A stretch of 64,000 nucleotides of DNA from Flavobacterium difficile (GTDB lineage: Bacteria > Bacteroidota > Bacteroidia > Flavobacteriales > Flavobacteriaceae): the NCBI RefSeq assembly GCF_011392115.1, contig NZ_JAAJBT010000005.1, positions 124,001 through 188,000 of the forward strand, in the 5' to 3' direction. Shown piece after piece: positions 19,321 to 27,230 of the stretch; the stretch's first letter is position 1, and every line of letters starts with the position of its first letter. A program made the position numbers and the translations under genes. The notes below the pieces were generated by a model, which did no database searches, had not been told where the DNA came from, and was given only the letters and a program-made list of their open reading frames with translations.

Positions 19321-19395
19321 TAGTATGCAAGCATATTACTTACAAGTTCTTATACATAAGTTTTCGCGAAAGTTAAGTTACATTTTAACTTTAAC

Positions 19396-19959
19396 TTATA
19401 CCTTCATGATTTCTGCTTCTTTTACAACGAAAATTTCATCAATCTTTTTGATGTAAGCATCTGTTAATTTTTGTACAGATTCTTCTGCTACTTTACAAAT
19501 GTCTTCCGAAGTTCCGTTTTTTTCTTCTTTTTTAATATCACTATTTGCGTCTTTTCTAGCATTTCTAACTCCAACTTTAGCATCTTCAGCTTCAGCTTTC
19601 GCTTGTTTTACTAATTCTCTACGACGGTCTTCGGTTAATGCCGGAATACTGATGATAATATTGTCGCCATTATTCATTGGATTTAACCCTAAATTAGCAA
19701 TCATAATGGCTTTTTCGATAGGTTGTAACATGGATTTTTCCCATGGTGTAACCGTTAATGTTCTAGCATCTGCTGCTACTACATTAGCAACTTGAGACAA
19801 AGCCGTTTGCGCACCGTAATAATCTACAAAAACACTCCCTAACATTTGCGGAGAAGCTTTACCTGCTCTAATGTTTAAAAATTCTTTTTCTAAATGTGCT
19901 ACAGAACCATTCATAGATTCTTTTGCACTATCAATAATAAAATTAATTTCTTCTGTCAT
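19396..19959 (-). CDS. frr: Ribosome recycling factor
   Basis: 187 aa, normal length. It splits post-termination ribosomes with EF-G. The family landmarks are LNIRAGKASPQML (about 26-38), ALSQVANVVAADARTLTVTPWEKSML with the conserved hinge region, NDGDN-like NNGDNIIISIPALTEDRRRELVKQAK, and the long helical bundle. It follows pyrH on the same strand, the common bacterial pyrH-frr order, but here a 14-base tandem repeat fills the 155-base space between them. Confidence 0.97.
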   Translation of the reverse strand: MTEEINFIIDSAKESMNGSVAHLEKEFLNIRAGKASPQMLGSVFVDYYGAQTALSQVANVVAADARTLTVTPWEKSMLQPIEKAIMIANLGLNPMNNGDNIIISIPALTEDRRRELVKQAKAEAEDAKVGVRNARKDANSDIKKEEKNGTSEDICKVAEESVQKLTDAYIKKIDEIFVVKEAEIMKV

Positions 19960-19984
19960 TTTATTTATTTTAAAAAATATCTTT

Positions 19985-20116
19985 TTACTTATTACTTGGC
20001 TCTTTTTACTTGGCTCTTTTTACTTGGCTCTTTTTACTTGACTCTTTTTACTTGACTCTTTTTACTTGACTCTTTTTACTTGGCTCTTTTTACTTGGCTC
20101 TTTTTACTTGGCTCTT
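19985..20116 (-). repeat. Nine-copy 14-bp tandem repeat between pyrH and frr
   Basis: Nine copies of a 14-base unit (plus strand tttttacttggctc; minus strand gagccaagtaaaaa). Three central copies carry ACTTGACTC instead of ACTTGGCTC. On the coding strand the array begins at the pyrH stop: TAA is followed at once by GAGCCAAG. Every unit carries TAA in one frame. Confidence 0.95.
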
Positions 20117-20822
20117 AAATAGTAACCGTTGTTCCAACTGTTTCTCCGTTACAAATTTTAAGTAAATTTCCTTTTTTGTTCATATCAAAAACAATAATTG
20201 GTAATTTATTTTCTTGACTTAAGGTAAAAGCAGTGGTATCCATAACATTTAATCCTTTCGCTAGCACATCATCAAAAGTTATCGTGTCGTATTTCACAGC
20301 GTTTGGATCTTTTTCAGGATCGGCTGTATACACTCCATCTACACGAGTTCCTTTTAAAATCACATCGCAATCTACTTCAATTCCTCTTAAAACGGCAGCT
20401 GTATCTGTAGTGAAATAAGGATTTCCTGTTCCTGCTCCAAAAATTACAATTCTACCTTTTTCTAAATGACGAGTAGCTCTTCTTTTAATGTAAGGTTCTG
20501 CAATCGCCTCAATTTTTAGAGCGGTTTGTAAACGAGTAGGCATTCCAGCATCTTCTAAAGCACCTTGTAACGCCATTCCGTTGATAACTGTAGCTAACAT
20601 ACCCATATAGTCACCTTGCACTCTATCCATTCCGTTGCTTGCACCGGCTACACCTCTAAAAATATTTCCTCCACCAATTACAATTGCAATTTCTACACCT
20701 TGATCGTGAATTTGTTTAATTTCTGCTGCATAATCAGATAAAGTTTTAGGATCAATTCCGTATTGTCTTTCACCCATTAAAGCTTCTCCGCTTAATTTAA
20801 GAAGTATTCTTTTGTAACTCAT
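20115..20822 (-). CDS. pyrH: UMP kinase
   Basis: 235 aa of the amino-acid-kinase fold. It phosphorylates UMP to UDP with ATP and is hexameric in bacteria. [11 protein letters not shown] opens the protein, with the GGGNIFRG phosphate loop (about 51-58), [30 protein letters not shown], and [15 protein letters not shown]. It lies upstream of frr. The leader between the -7 box (20883) and the ATG contains an inverted repeat described separately. Confidence 0.97.
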   Translation of the reverse strand: MSYKRILLKLSGEALMGERQYGIDPKTLSDYAAEIKQIHDQGVEIAIVIGGGNIFRGVAGASNGMDRVQGDYMGMLATVINGMALQGALEDAGMPTRLQTALKIEAIAEPYIKRRATRHLEKGRIVIFGAGTGNPYFTTDTAAVLRGIEVDCDVILKGTRVDGVYTADPEKDPNAVKYDTITFDDVLAKGLNVMDTTAFTLSQENKLPIIVFDMNKKGNLLKICNGETVGTTVTI

Positions 20823-20844
20823 TGTGTTGGATTGTTTGATTTTA

Positions 20845-20874
20845 TTTCAGAATTAATTTCAAAGCATTCTGAAA
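20845..20874 (-). promoter_or_regulatory. Hairpin in pyrH 5' leader
   Basis: tttcagaat (20845-20853) pairs perfectly with attctgaaa (20866-20874) around a 12-base loop, between the -7 box and the pyrH start codon. No U-tract follows, so it is not a plain terminator. A role in regulation is inference. Confidence 0.4.
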
Positions 20875-20882
20875 TTCTGATG

Positions 20883-20890
20883 CAAATATA
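20883..20890 (-). promoter_or_regulatory. -7 box of pyrH promoter
   Basis: The minus strand reads TATATTTG, an exact TAnnTTTG, 60 bases before the pyrH ATG. Confidence 0.45.
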
Positions 20891-20928
20891 GTTAAATAGC
20901 TCTTTTCTAAAAAATATGTTTTTAACAT

Positions 20929-21708
20929 TTATACGACTAAATTTTCAAAGGTCTTTTTAGCTTCGTTATAACCAATTTTGTATATCAAATCCATTTTTGC
21001 TTTTTTGGTTTCAAAAGTATTGAAATCAGCTAATTCTTTGGGTTCAATAATCACATCACAATAATTGAATTTTTGAAAGCTTGAATTAGCCGTTAACAAC
21101 TCTAAAGCCCTGTAAGTTACAGATTTTATGGAATTTAAATTTTTAGCTTCCATATTTTGAAGCGGACTTACATATACACCTACAATAGACTCGCATTTAC
21201 CAACCAATAGATCTGCTGGAAAATGATTTAAAATACCACCATCGCTAAATAATTCTCCATTAATTACATATGGAGAAATCATACCAGGAACCGCTGTTGA
21301 GGCTAAAATAGCATCTACCACTTTCGTATTTGAACTAAATATTTTCAGTTTTCCTTTCACCATATCGGTAGCAGTGATGTACATCGGAATGTCTAATTCT
21401 CCCAATTCGATATCGCCAAATATTTCATGAAAATAATGTTTAAACGAATCGGAATCTACAATTCCAGCTTTCTTGAACGTAAAATGCTTCCAATGAAAAA
21501 AATAAATCGATTTAAAAAAATCTAAAATTTCTTCTGGTTGTTTGCCAAATGCATACATGGCTCCAACAATTGCTCCAGCGCTAGAACCAGCAATACATGT
21601 TGGTTTTATGTTTTGTTCTTGCAAATATTGTAATACACCAGCATGTGCAATACCTTTGGAACCGCCACCCGATAAAACTAAACCTTGTTTTTTGGTATTA
21701 CTTTTCAT
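20929..21708 (-). CDS. Patatin-like phospholipase
   Basis: 259 aa. The oxyanion loop GGGSKG is at 14-19, the nucleophile elbow GSSAG has Ser43, and the second catalytic residue is in SDGGILNHF (Asp156). This Ser-Asp dyad defines the patatin family of acyl hydrolases. There is no signal peptide or barrel domain, so it is an intracellular member (RssA-like) rather than a secreted toxin. It stands alone, with its own TAnnTTTG box upstream. Confidence 0.9.
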   Translation of the reverse strand: MKSNTKKQGLVLSGGGSKGIAHAGVLQYLQEQNIKPTCIAGSSAGAIVGAMYAFGKQPEEILDFFKSIYFFHWKHFTFKKAGIVDSDSFKHYFHEIFGDIELGELDIPMYITATDMVKGKLKIFSSNTKVVDAILASTAVPGMISPYVINGELFSDGGILNHFPADLLVGKCESIVGVYVSPLQNMEAKNLNSIKSVTYRALELLTANSSFQKFNYCDVIIEPKELADFNTFETKKAKMDLIYKIGYNEAKKTFENLVV

Positions 21709-22042
21709 AAATAAGTTTTTTTTTCAAACAAAAGTAACGATTATTAACAGGTTTTATTTTGTTGAAGGCAATTAAAAATGTAATTTTTAGTTTTCATACA
21801 AAGACACAGCTTCTGTGAGAAAAAGTCTAAAAGTATAGGGTATTTGCTACTTTTTTTCGCCTCGAATTATCAAATTTACTTCTTTATTTGAGAAAATTCG
21901 AATTCATCTTTAAATGTACAAATTGCACCATTCTATTTTAATAAAAATTTGTGAATTCATGGCTCATAAAACTTGAATTGTAACTTGTATTACACAACTA
22001 CCCATTTATTATTTTTAACTTTGTGGTATAAATTCATCAACT
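21709..22042. other. Intergenic region between patatin and thioredoxin-like genes
   Basis: 334 bases between divergent genes, AT-rich. It holds a minus-strand -7 box TACTTTTG (21729-21736) for the patatin gene and a plus-strand TAACTTTG (22016-22023) for the thioredoxin-like gene. I see no ORF, hairpin terminator or RNA gene in the middle. Confidence 0.5.
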
Positions 22043-22630
22043 ATGTTATCAATTATCCAAGCTGCCTTACAAAATAGTTTTTCTTATGCCGAATATAGAA
22101 CTTTAGTTTCTAAATTAATTCAAGAAGGCCAATCGACAGGAAACGAACAAAGTGCCGATTTATTACATTATTCGGAATTGAATGAAACCAGAATGAATCG
22201 TTTAGAAAAAACACTGAAAATGGATTCGGAAGTTTTGAAAACGCTAGAAAATTTGAAATCGAAACAAACTTGGATAGTGATTTCAGAAGGTTGGTGTGGT
22301 GATGCCGCTCAGATTTTACCTATTATAAAATTAATGACTGAAACTTCTGAAAATATAAAATTGAAAATTGTTTTACGCGATGAAAATGAAGTATTAATGA
22401 ACCAATTTTTAACGAATGGCTCTAAATCGATTCCGAAACTAATAATTTTAGATGAAAACTTAAACCTCATCAATCATTGGGGTCCACGACCAGAAGCGGC
22501 AAAAAATCTAATTATTGACTATAAAGCCAAACACGGAATTGTAGATGAAACAGCAAAAATTGCGTTACAAAAATGGTATTTAGACGATAAAGGAATTTCT
22601 ACCATGAAGGAGATTACCAAATTACTGTAA
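22043..22630 (+). CDS. Thioredoxin-fold protein, single-Cys WCGDAA type
   Basis: 195 aa. The active site is EGWCGDAAQ with a single Cys85, followed by SKSIPKLIIL, the cis-Pro segment of a thioredoxin fold. The second Cys of CxxC is absent, as in the Thioredoxin_9 group, so it cannot act as a classical dithiol oxidoreductase; it may be a monothiol protein or peroxiredoxin-like. It is cytosolic. Its 3' end overlaps the convergent truB by 9 bases. Confidence 0.8.
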   Translation: MLSIIQAALQNSFSYAEYRTLVSKLIQEGQSTGNEQSADLLHYSELNETRMNRLEKTLKMDSEVLKTLENLKSKQTWIVISEGWCGDAAQILPIIKLMTETSENIKLKIVLRDENEVLMNQFLTNGSKSIPKLIILDENLNLINHWGPRPEAAKNLIIDYKAKHGIVDETAKIALQKWYLDDKGISTMKEITKLL

Positions 22631-23311
22631 AGCTGCTACAAAAGCATCTGGTTCTACTCCATTTTCTACAGAATACTCCCCAATTTTTGTTCTGCGAAGT
22701 GCGGTTAAATGTCCGCCCGAATTTAAAGCTAAACCAAAATCGTAAGCTATAGAACGAATGTAAGTTCCTTTGCTACAAACAATTCTGAAATCTATTTCTG
22801 GTAAGGCAATTCGGGTAATTTCAAATTCGGAAACGGTTACTTTTCTGGTTTTAATTTCTACTTCAATTCCTGCGCGAGCGGATTCGTACAATCGTTTTCC
22901 ATCTTTTTTAATGGCTGAAAAAACAGGTGGTTTTTGATCGATTTCACCTATAAATTGTGGTAAGGTTTCGTAAATTAAAGCTTCCGTAATATGTTCCGTT
23001 GGAAAAGTTTCATTGATTTCTGTTTCTAAATCGTACGAAGGAGTCGTTGCGCCAACGGTTATTGTTCCAGTATATTCTTTAGCTTGACCTTGTAATTCTT
23101 CAATTCTTTTGGTGAATTTACCTGTACAAATGATTAACAATCCAGAAGCTAATGGATCTAAAGTTCCAGCGTGACCAATTTTAAATTTTTTTGGTAATTT
23201 TAATTCTTTGATTAAACCAAACTTCAACCGATTCACCGCTTGAAAAGACGACCATTTAAGTGGTTTATCAATCAATAAAATTTGTCCTTCTAAATAGTCT
23301 TCTGGTGTCAT
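22622..23311 (-). CDS. truB: tRNA pseudouridine(55) synthase
   Basis: 229 aa. It isomerises U55 in the T-loop of tRNAs. The catalytic Asp52 lies in GHAGTLDPLASGLL. The family motifs KPLKWSSFQAVNRLK, KEYTGTI and RIVCSKGTYIRSIAYDFG are present. It lacks the long C-terminal PUA domain, as short bacterial forms do. Start and uppP stop overlap in TAATG, so translation is coupled. Confidence 0.95.
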   Translation of the reverse strand: MTPEDYLEGQILLIDKPLKWSSFQAVNRLKFGLIKELKLPKKFKIGHAGTLDPLASGLLIICTGKFTKRIEELQGQAKEYTGTITVGATTPSYDLETEINETFPTEHITEALIYETLPQFIGEIDQKPPVFSAIKKDGKRLYESARAGIEVEIKTRKVTVSEFEITRIALPEIDFRIVCSKGTYIRSIAYDFGLALNSGGHLTALRRTKIGEYSVENGVEPDAFVAALQ

Positions 23312-24120
23312 TATTTGTATAAATTAAAGTAAGCTAATAATAAAATTCCTGCAATAATTCTATACCAACCCCAAGGTTTAAATCCGTATTTTTTGATGAT
23401 TTCTATGAAAAATTTAATCGCTAAAACAGCAACCACAAAGGCAACCACATTTCCTACGATAAACATTTTTGTATTTTCTTCTGATTGTAAAATTAATTCG
23501 AAACCTTTTAATCCACTTGTATCATACGTTTTTAAAAACACCGAATAACAAGTAACAGCTAACATGGTTGGCACAGCTAAAAAGAAAGAAAATTCTGCAG
23601 CAGCTTGACGACTTAAACCTTGTTGCATGCCTCCGATGATACTTGCTGCACTTCTACTTGTTCCTGGCATCATTGCTAAACATTGCCAAAAACCGATGGT
23701 CACAGCTTTTTTGATTGTAATGTCTTCTTCTTGGAGAATGGTTGGATTTTTGAAAAATCGATCGATAAATAACAAAACAATTCCACCAACAATTAATACC
23801 ATTGCAATAGGCGTGGGATGTTCTAAAACAGCTTCAATTTTATCGTCAAATAGTTTTCCTAGAATTAAGGCTGGAACAACTGCACAAGCTAATTTTATAA
23901 AAAATTGCCATTTCGAAAAATCAAAAAACTTTTTCCAATACAATACTACAACCGCTAAAATGGCTCCAAATTGTATCGAAACTTGAAATAATTTTACAAA
24001 TTCTTCTTTTTCAATTCCAAAAAAAGAACTGGTAAAAATCATGTGACCCGTTGAAGAAACAGGCAAATACTCGGTTAAACCTTCAATAATAGCAATAATT
24101 ATGGCTTGTAATAAATCCAT
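23311..24120 (-). CDS. uppP: Undecaprenyl-diphosphate phosphatase
   Basis: 269-aa polytopic membrane protein of the BacA/UppP family. It recycles the lipid carrier for peptidoglycan and O-antigen by dephosphorylating undecaprenyl-PP. The first active-site motif is EGLTEYLPVSSTGH (near 14-27) and the second PGTSRSAASIIGG (about 155-167). It is in a leftward row ftsX, DUF3098, uppP, truB, all cell-envelope or translation genes. Confidence 0.95.
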   Translation of the reverse strand: MDLLQAIIIAIIEGLTEYLPVSSTGHMIFTSSFFGIEKEEFVKLFQVSIQFGAILAVVVLYWKKFFDFSKWQFFIKLACAVVPALILGKLFDDKIEAVLEHPTPIAMVLIVGGIVLLFIDRFFKNPTILQEEDITIKKAVTIGFWQCLAMMPGTSRSAASIIGGMQQGLSRQAAAEFSFFLAVPTMLAVTCYSVFLKTYDTSGLKGFELILQSEENTKMFIVGNVVAFVVAVLAIKFFIEIIKKYGFKPWGWYRIIAGILLLAYFNLYK

Positions 24121-24168
24121 TTTTTAGTGATTTGTGATTAGTAAAAAAATAGTAAGATTGAATACTGA

Positions 24169-24408
24169 TTACTTTTTACTCTTTACTAAAATGGAATAAA
24201 CGGCAATTCCAAATCCTATTAAAACCACAGTTGGTGCCAATCTGATTCTTCTGAAATTAAAAACTTCTTCATTAAAAACATTTGGGTTTTCGTTTGAACC
24301 ACCACTCATTAAAATGAAACCTAAAGCAATGACTGCTAATCCTAAAATTAGGATTTTATAATTTTTGGCACCGAATAAAAATTCTGGTTTGTTTTCGTTT
24401 TCTTTCAT
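24169..24408 (-). CDS. DUF3098 small membrane protein
   Basis: 79 aa with two transmembrane helices (about 17-35 and 56-74). The linker SGGSNENPNVFNEEVFNFRRIRLAP is characteristic of the DUF3098 family. Its placement between ftsX and uppP suggests a link to division or envelope lipid recycling, but no function is known to me. Confidence 0.85.
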   Translation of the reverse strand: MKENENKPEFLFGAKNYKILILGLAVIALGFILMSGGSNENPNVFNEEVFNFRRIRLAPTVVLIGFGIAVYSILVKSKK

Positions 24409-24430
24409 AATTTTTTACGTAAATCTTATT

Positions 24431-24560
24431 CCTTTTTACTTGGCTCTTATTACTTGGCTCTTTTTACTTGGCTCTTTTTACTTGGCTCTTCTTACTTGGC
24501 TCTTCTTACTTGGCTCTTTTTACTTGGCTCTTCTTACTTGGCTCTTCTTACTTGGCTCTT
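24431..24560 (-). repeat. Nine-copy 14-bp tandem repeat after ftsX
   Basis: Nine copies of the same ACTTGGCTC core as the pyrH-frr array. Here the spacer varies (ttttt, ttctt, ttatt) while the core is constant. On the coding strand it starts two bases after the ftsX TAA (24561-24563). Confidence 0.95.
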
Positions 24561-25436
24561 TTAATACAAATCGTCTGTTCTTAAATTTAAGAAACGTGTG
24601 GTAGCAAAATAGGTACTTAACCAAGTTATAATGATTCCAACTAACAACACACCTGCTGCGACAATTCCCAAAGAAACATAGTCTTTAGCAATTCCTAAAG
24701 TTGGAAATAATCCATCAATGTAAAAGGCTAAAATAATTAAACCAATAATTGCTAAAGCGGCGCCAATGCAACCTAATAAAATACTAGTTTTAATAAATGG
24801 TTTTCTAATAAATGACTTAGTAGCGCCAACCATTTGCATGGTTTTGATAGTAAATCGATGCGAGTAAATAGATAAACGAATAGAGCCATTGATTAATAAC
24901 ATCGCTACAAAAGTTAAAACAGCACTGATAATTAAAATCCAAAAACTAATTTTTGTTACGTTTTCGTTCACTAGTTCTACCAATTCTTTATCGTAAATAA
25001 TATCAGAAATGTTTCCATTTCTTTTGAAATTATTTTCAATTTTTGAGATTTCTGCCTTTGTTACATATTCACTTTTTAAATGAATATCAAACGAATTTTG
25101 CAACGGATTAAATCCTAAAAACTCCATAAAATCTTTTCCAACTATATCCGGATTGTTTTTTGCGGCTTCTTCTTTGGTAACAAAATCATAAGATTTAATA
25201 AACTTTGCGTTTTTCAATTCGGTATCAAACGCATTCAAAATGGTATCGTTGGCTTCGTCTTTAAAATACACACTCATCGGAATATTTTCTTTAAAATCAT
25301 TCGAAATTTTTTCAGAATTAATTACAAATAATCCTAAAGCGCCTAATAAAAAAAGCACTAAAAAAATACTAAAAACTACCGAAAAATAAGAAGAAATTAA
25401 TCTCCTGCGTTGATATTGCTCAAACGATTGTGCCAT
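24561..25436 (-). CDS. ftsX: Cell-division ABC transporter permease FtsX
   Basis: 291 aa. An N-terminal cytoplasmic segment precedes TM1 (about 20-40). A large periplasmic loop follows (about 45-165; FKENIPMSVYFKDEAND). The last three helices have the SIRLSIYSHRFTIKTMQMVGATKSFI cytoplasmic turn typical of FtsX. With FtsE it transmits ATP hydrolysis to peptidoglycan hydrolases at the septum; ftsE is not in the window. It is first of a leftward operon with DUF3098, uppP and truB. Confidence 0.93.
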   Translation of the reverse strand: MAQSFEQYQRRRLISSYFSVVFSIFLVLFLLGALGLFVINSEKISNDFKENIPMSVYFKDEANDTILNAFDTELKNAKFIKSYDFVTKEEAAKNNPDIVGKDFMEFLGFNPLQNSFDIHLKSEYVTKAEISKIENNFKRNGNISDIIYDKELVELVNENVTKISFWILIISAVLTFVAMLLINGSIRLSIYSHRFTIKTMQMVGATKSFIRKPFIKTSILLGCIGAALAIIGLIILAFYIDGLFPTLGIAKDYVSLGIVAAGVLLVGIIITWLSTYFATTRFLNLRTDDLY

Positions 25437-25526
25437 AAATTTTATAATTATGCTGTAAAAATAGTAAAGAAATTTTGTTTACACATAATATAACTCTAAA
25501 GTTTTAAAATTAGTATTTTTAATCTC

Positions 25527-25534
25527 TACTTTTG
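25527..25534 (+). promoter_or_regulatory. -7 box upstream of WG-repeat gene
   Basis: TACTTTTG (TAnnTTTG) 18 bases before the ATG at 25553; no clear -33 box. Confidence 0.35.
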
Positions 25535-25552
25535 TAATCTAATTTTTTTGGT

Positions 25553-27226
25553 ATGTCATTCAAATTTAACTTGTTTACGGTTGTTATACTATTCAATATT
25601 TTTCTAGTTTCGGCACAAGATATTGCCATTCCTTATCGTGATGGAGAAAAATGGGGAATGTGTAATCCGGAAGGAAAAATACTAATCGAACCAAAATATG
25701 ATAAACTAGAATTTAAGGAGTATTACGATTCTGATTTTCAAACCGTTTTTCCAAAATTAAAAAACAAAACGGGTTTAATTATAAATGGTAAAATTGTTTT
25801 TGAAGCGAACTATTCTGAAATTTATTTTGACGATGAAAATTATGTGTTAACTTCAGAAGAAAACAATGCTAAAACCACAGAAATTATAAATAAAGAAGGC
25901 CATGCTATTCTTAAGAAACCAATTATAAAAATTATTGCATCCGAACACATTACTTCAAATTTAAAACTCTATCAAGTATTAAATAAAGACTTTACTGAGA
26001 GTGTATTTCTACTTAATAAAAAAACTCAAGCAATTGAACAATGGCTGTACGAAGATTTTCACTCTCTTTATATCTTAAAAAAAGTTGGTGGTAGATATAA
26101 TTTAGTTTTCAATTCAAAAAAATCAGAAAATGATGCCTTACAAACCGATGTGTGGAATTTTGAAAAAACACCTTTCACAAAAACCCAAAAGTTAATGTAT
26201 GAAACAGAAGAGAAATATTTAGAACAATTTTATCAAAAAGCGAAATACAAAACCAATAATAATGAAAGAAAAGGCTATGGAACTGGAACTGGAGAAGCAG
26301 TAACGGATTCAGAATATGGGGAAATGTATACTGCAGTTGAACGTGGAGATAGTGAAGTTGTTGCTGAAATGGGCGAGTCTAATTCTGTAAGTAATACAAA
26401 ACCAAAACTTTATTTCACCTATATCCTTAAAAAAGAGAATGAAAACTTAGTTTTAGAAACCAAACAAGAAAATATAAAAGAAGCAAAAAAAACAAGTACG
26501 CCTGTAAAATTAAAACAGCCTGTAAAAAATCTAGAAGTACTTAATTATTACAGCTATAAAGATACTAAAGATTCTATTTTGAGTTACAGAAATATTGCGT
26601 ATTTCAAAACTAAAAATAAAACAGGCGTAATTTTTCCAACAAACATTTCAAAAGTCATTGAATTTGACACCATTGTAAAAGTTTTCAATCAAGTAAGATC
26701 GAAAGATGCTCAAGAGGAAATCACCTTTATCGCTGGAAATAAAAACAACCAAAACAATCAATTTAAATACAGCTTATACTCCAACAAAAAAGGCTTGTAT
26801 TTCCCTTTACAATTTGACGAAATTTCTAATTTTAAATTGCAAATTAACAATGGAAATGTAGTTTATAAAACCAAAATTGGCGACAAGTTCGGGTTAATAG
26901 AATCTAACGGAAATGTTTTACTAAAAACAGAATACGAAGATTTTAAACATCCTGGCTATAATCAAAATAGCAAACATGTTACTAAACGTTTTTTACTTCA
27001 AAAGAATAACAAATTCGGATTAATTTATCATAACGATGTTACTTATAAAGATGAAATTATTGAAGCCATTTTCGATTACCAAATTGATGACGTTTTGGTT
27101 AATTTCCCTTACAAAGACAGATATACAACTAACAATTCTAAATTAACTTTGGTAACCTTGAAAAATGAAGATAATGAAATTATTGGCTATGCAAATGCTA
27201 ATGGAACTTTGTATTTTAAAAACTAA
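25553..27226 (+). CDS. Secreted WG-repeat protein
   Basis: 557 aa. The signal peptide ends FLVSAQ (about residue 22). Degenerate KWG/WG repeats occur at both ends: GEKWGMCNPEGKILIEPKYD (about 31-50), KTGLIINGKIVFEANYSE, GDKFGLIESNGNVLLKTEYEDF and NNKFGLIYHNDV. The centre (about 200-290) is Glu/Lys/Thr-rich and low in repeats. WG repeats are beta-strand units of unknown ligand. The four-base gap to the next gene makes a two-gene operon of repeat proteins. Likely periplasmic or cell-surface; no T9SS sorting domain is present. Confidence 0.75.
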   Translation: MSFKFNLFTVVILFNIFLVSAQDIAIPYRDGEKWGMCNPEGKILIEPKYDKLEFKEYYDSDFQTVFPKLKNKTGLIINGKIVFEANYSEIYFDDENYVLTSEENNAKTTEIINKEGHAILKKPIIKIIASEHITSNLKLYQVLNKDFTESVFLLNKKTQAIEQWLYEDFHSLYILKKVGGRYNLVFNSKKSENDALQTDVWNFEKTPFTKTQKLMYETEEKYLEQFYQKAKYKTNNNERKGYGTGTGEAVTDSEYGEMYTAVERGDSEVVAEMGESNSVSNTKPKLYFTYILKKENENLVLETKQENIKEAKKTSTPVKLKQPVKNLEVLNYYSYKDTKDSILSYRNIAYFKTKNKTGVIFPTNISKVIEFDTIVKVFNQVRSKDAQEEITFIAGNKNNQNNQFKYSLYSNKKGLYFPLQFDEISNFKLQINNGNVVYKTKIGDKFGLIESNGNVLLKTEYEDFKHPGYNQNSKHVTKRFLLQKNNKFGLIYHNDVTYKDEIIEAIFDYQIDDVLVNFPYKDRYTTNNSKLTLVTLKNEDNEIIGYANANGTLYFKN

Positions 27227-27230
27227 TCTC

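Noticed and set aside
19247..19330. Longer N-terminus for plsC
   Set aside because: It would translate through the frr terminator hairpin, and the ATG at 19246 gives the usual family start.
24365..24604. A 79-codon plus-strand frame rich in repeated Leu/Trp/Gly-Ser units
   Set aside because: It is the translation of the 14-bp tandem repeat and the antisense of ftsX; the repetition comes from DNA, not protein selection.
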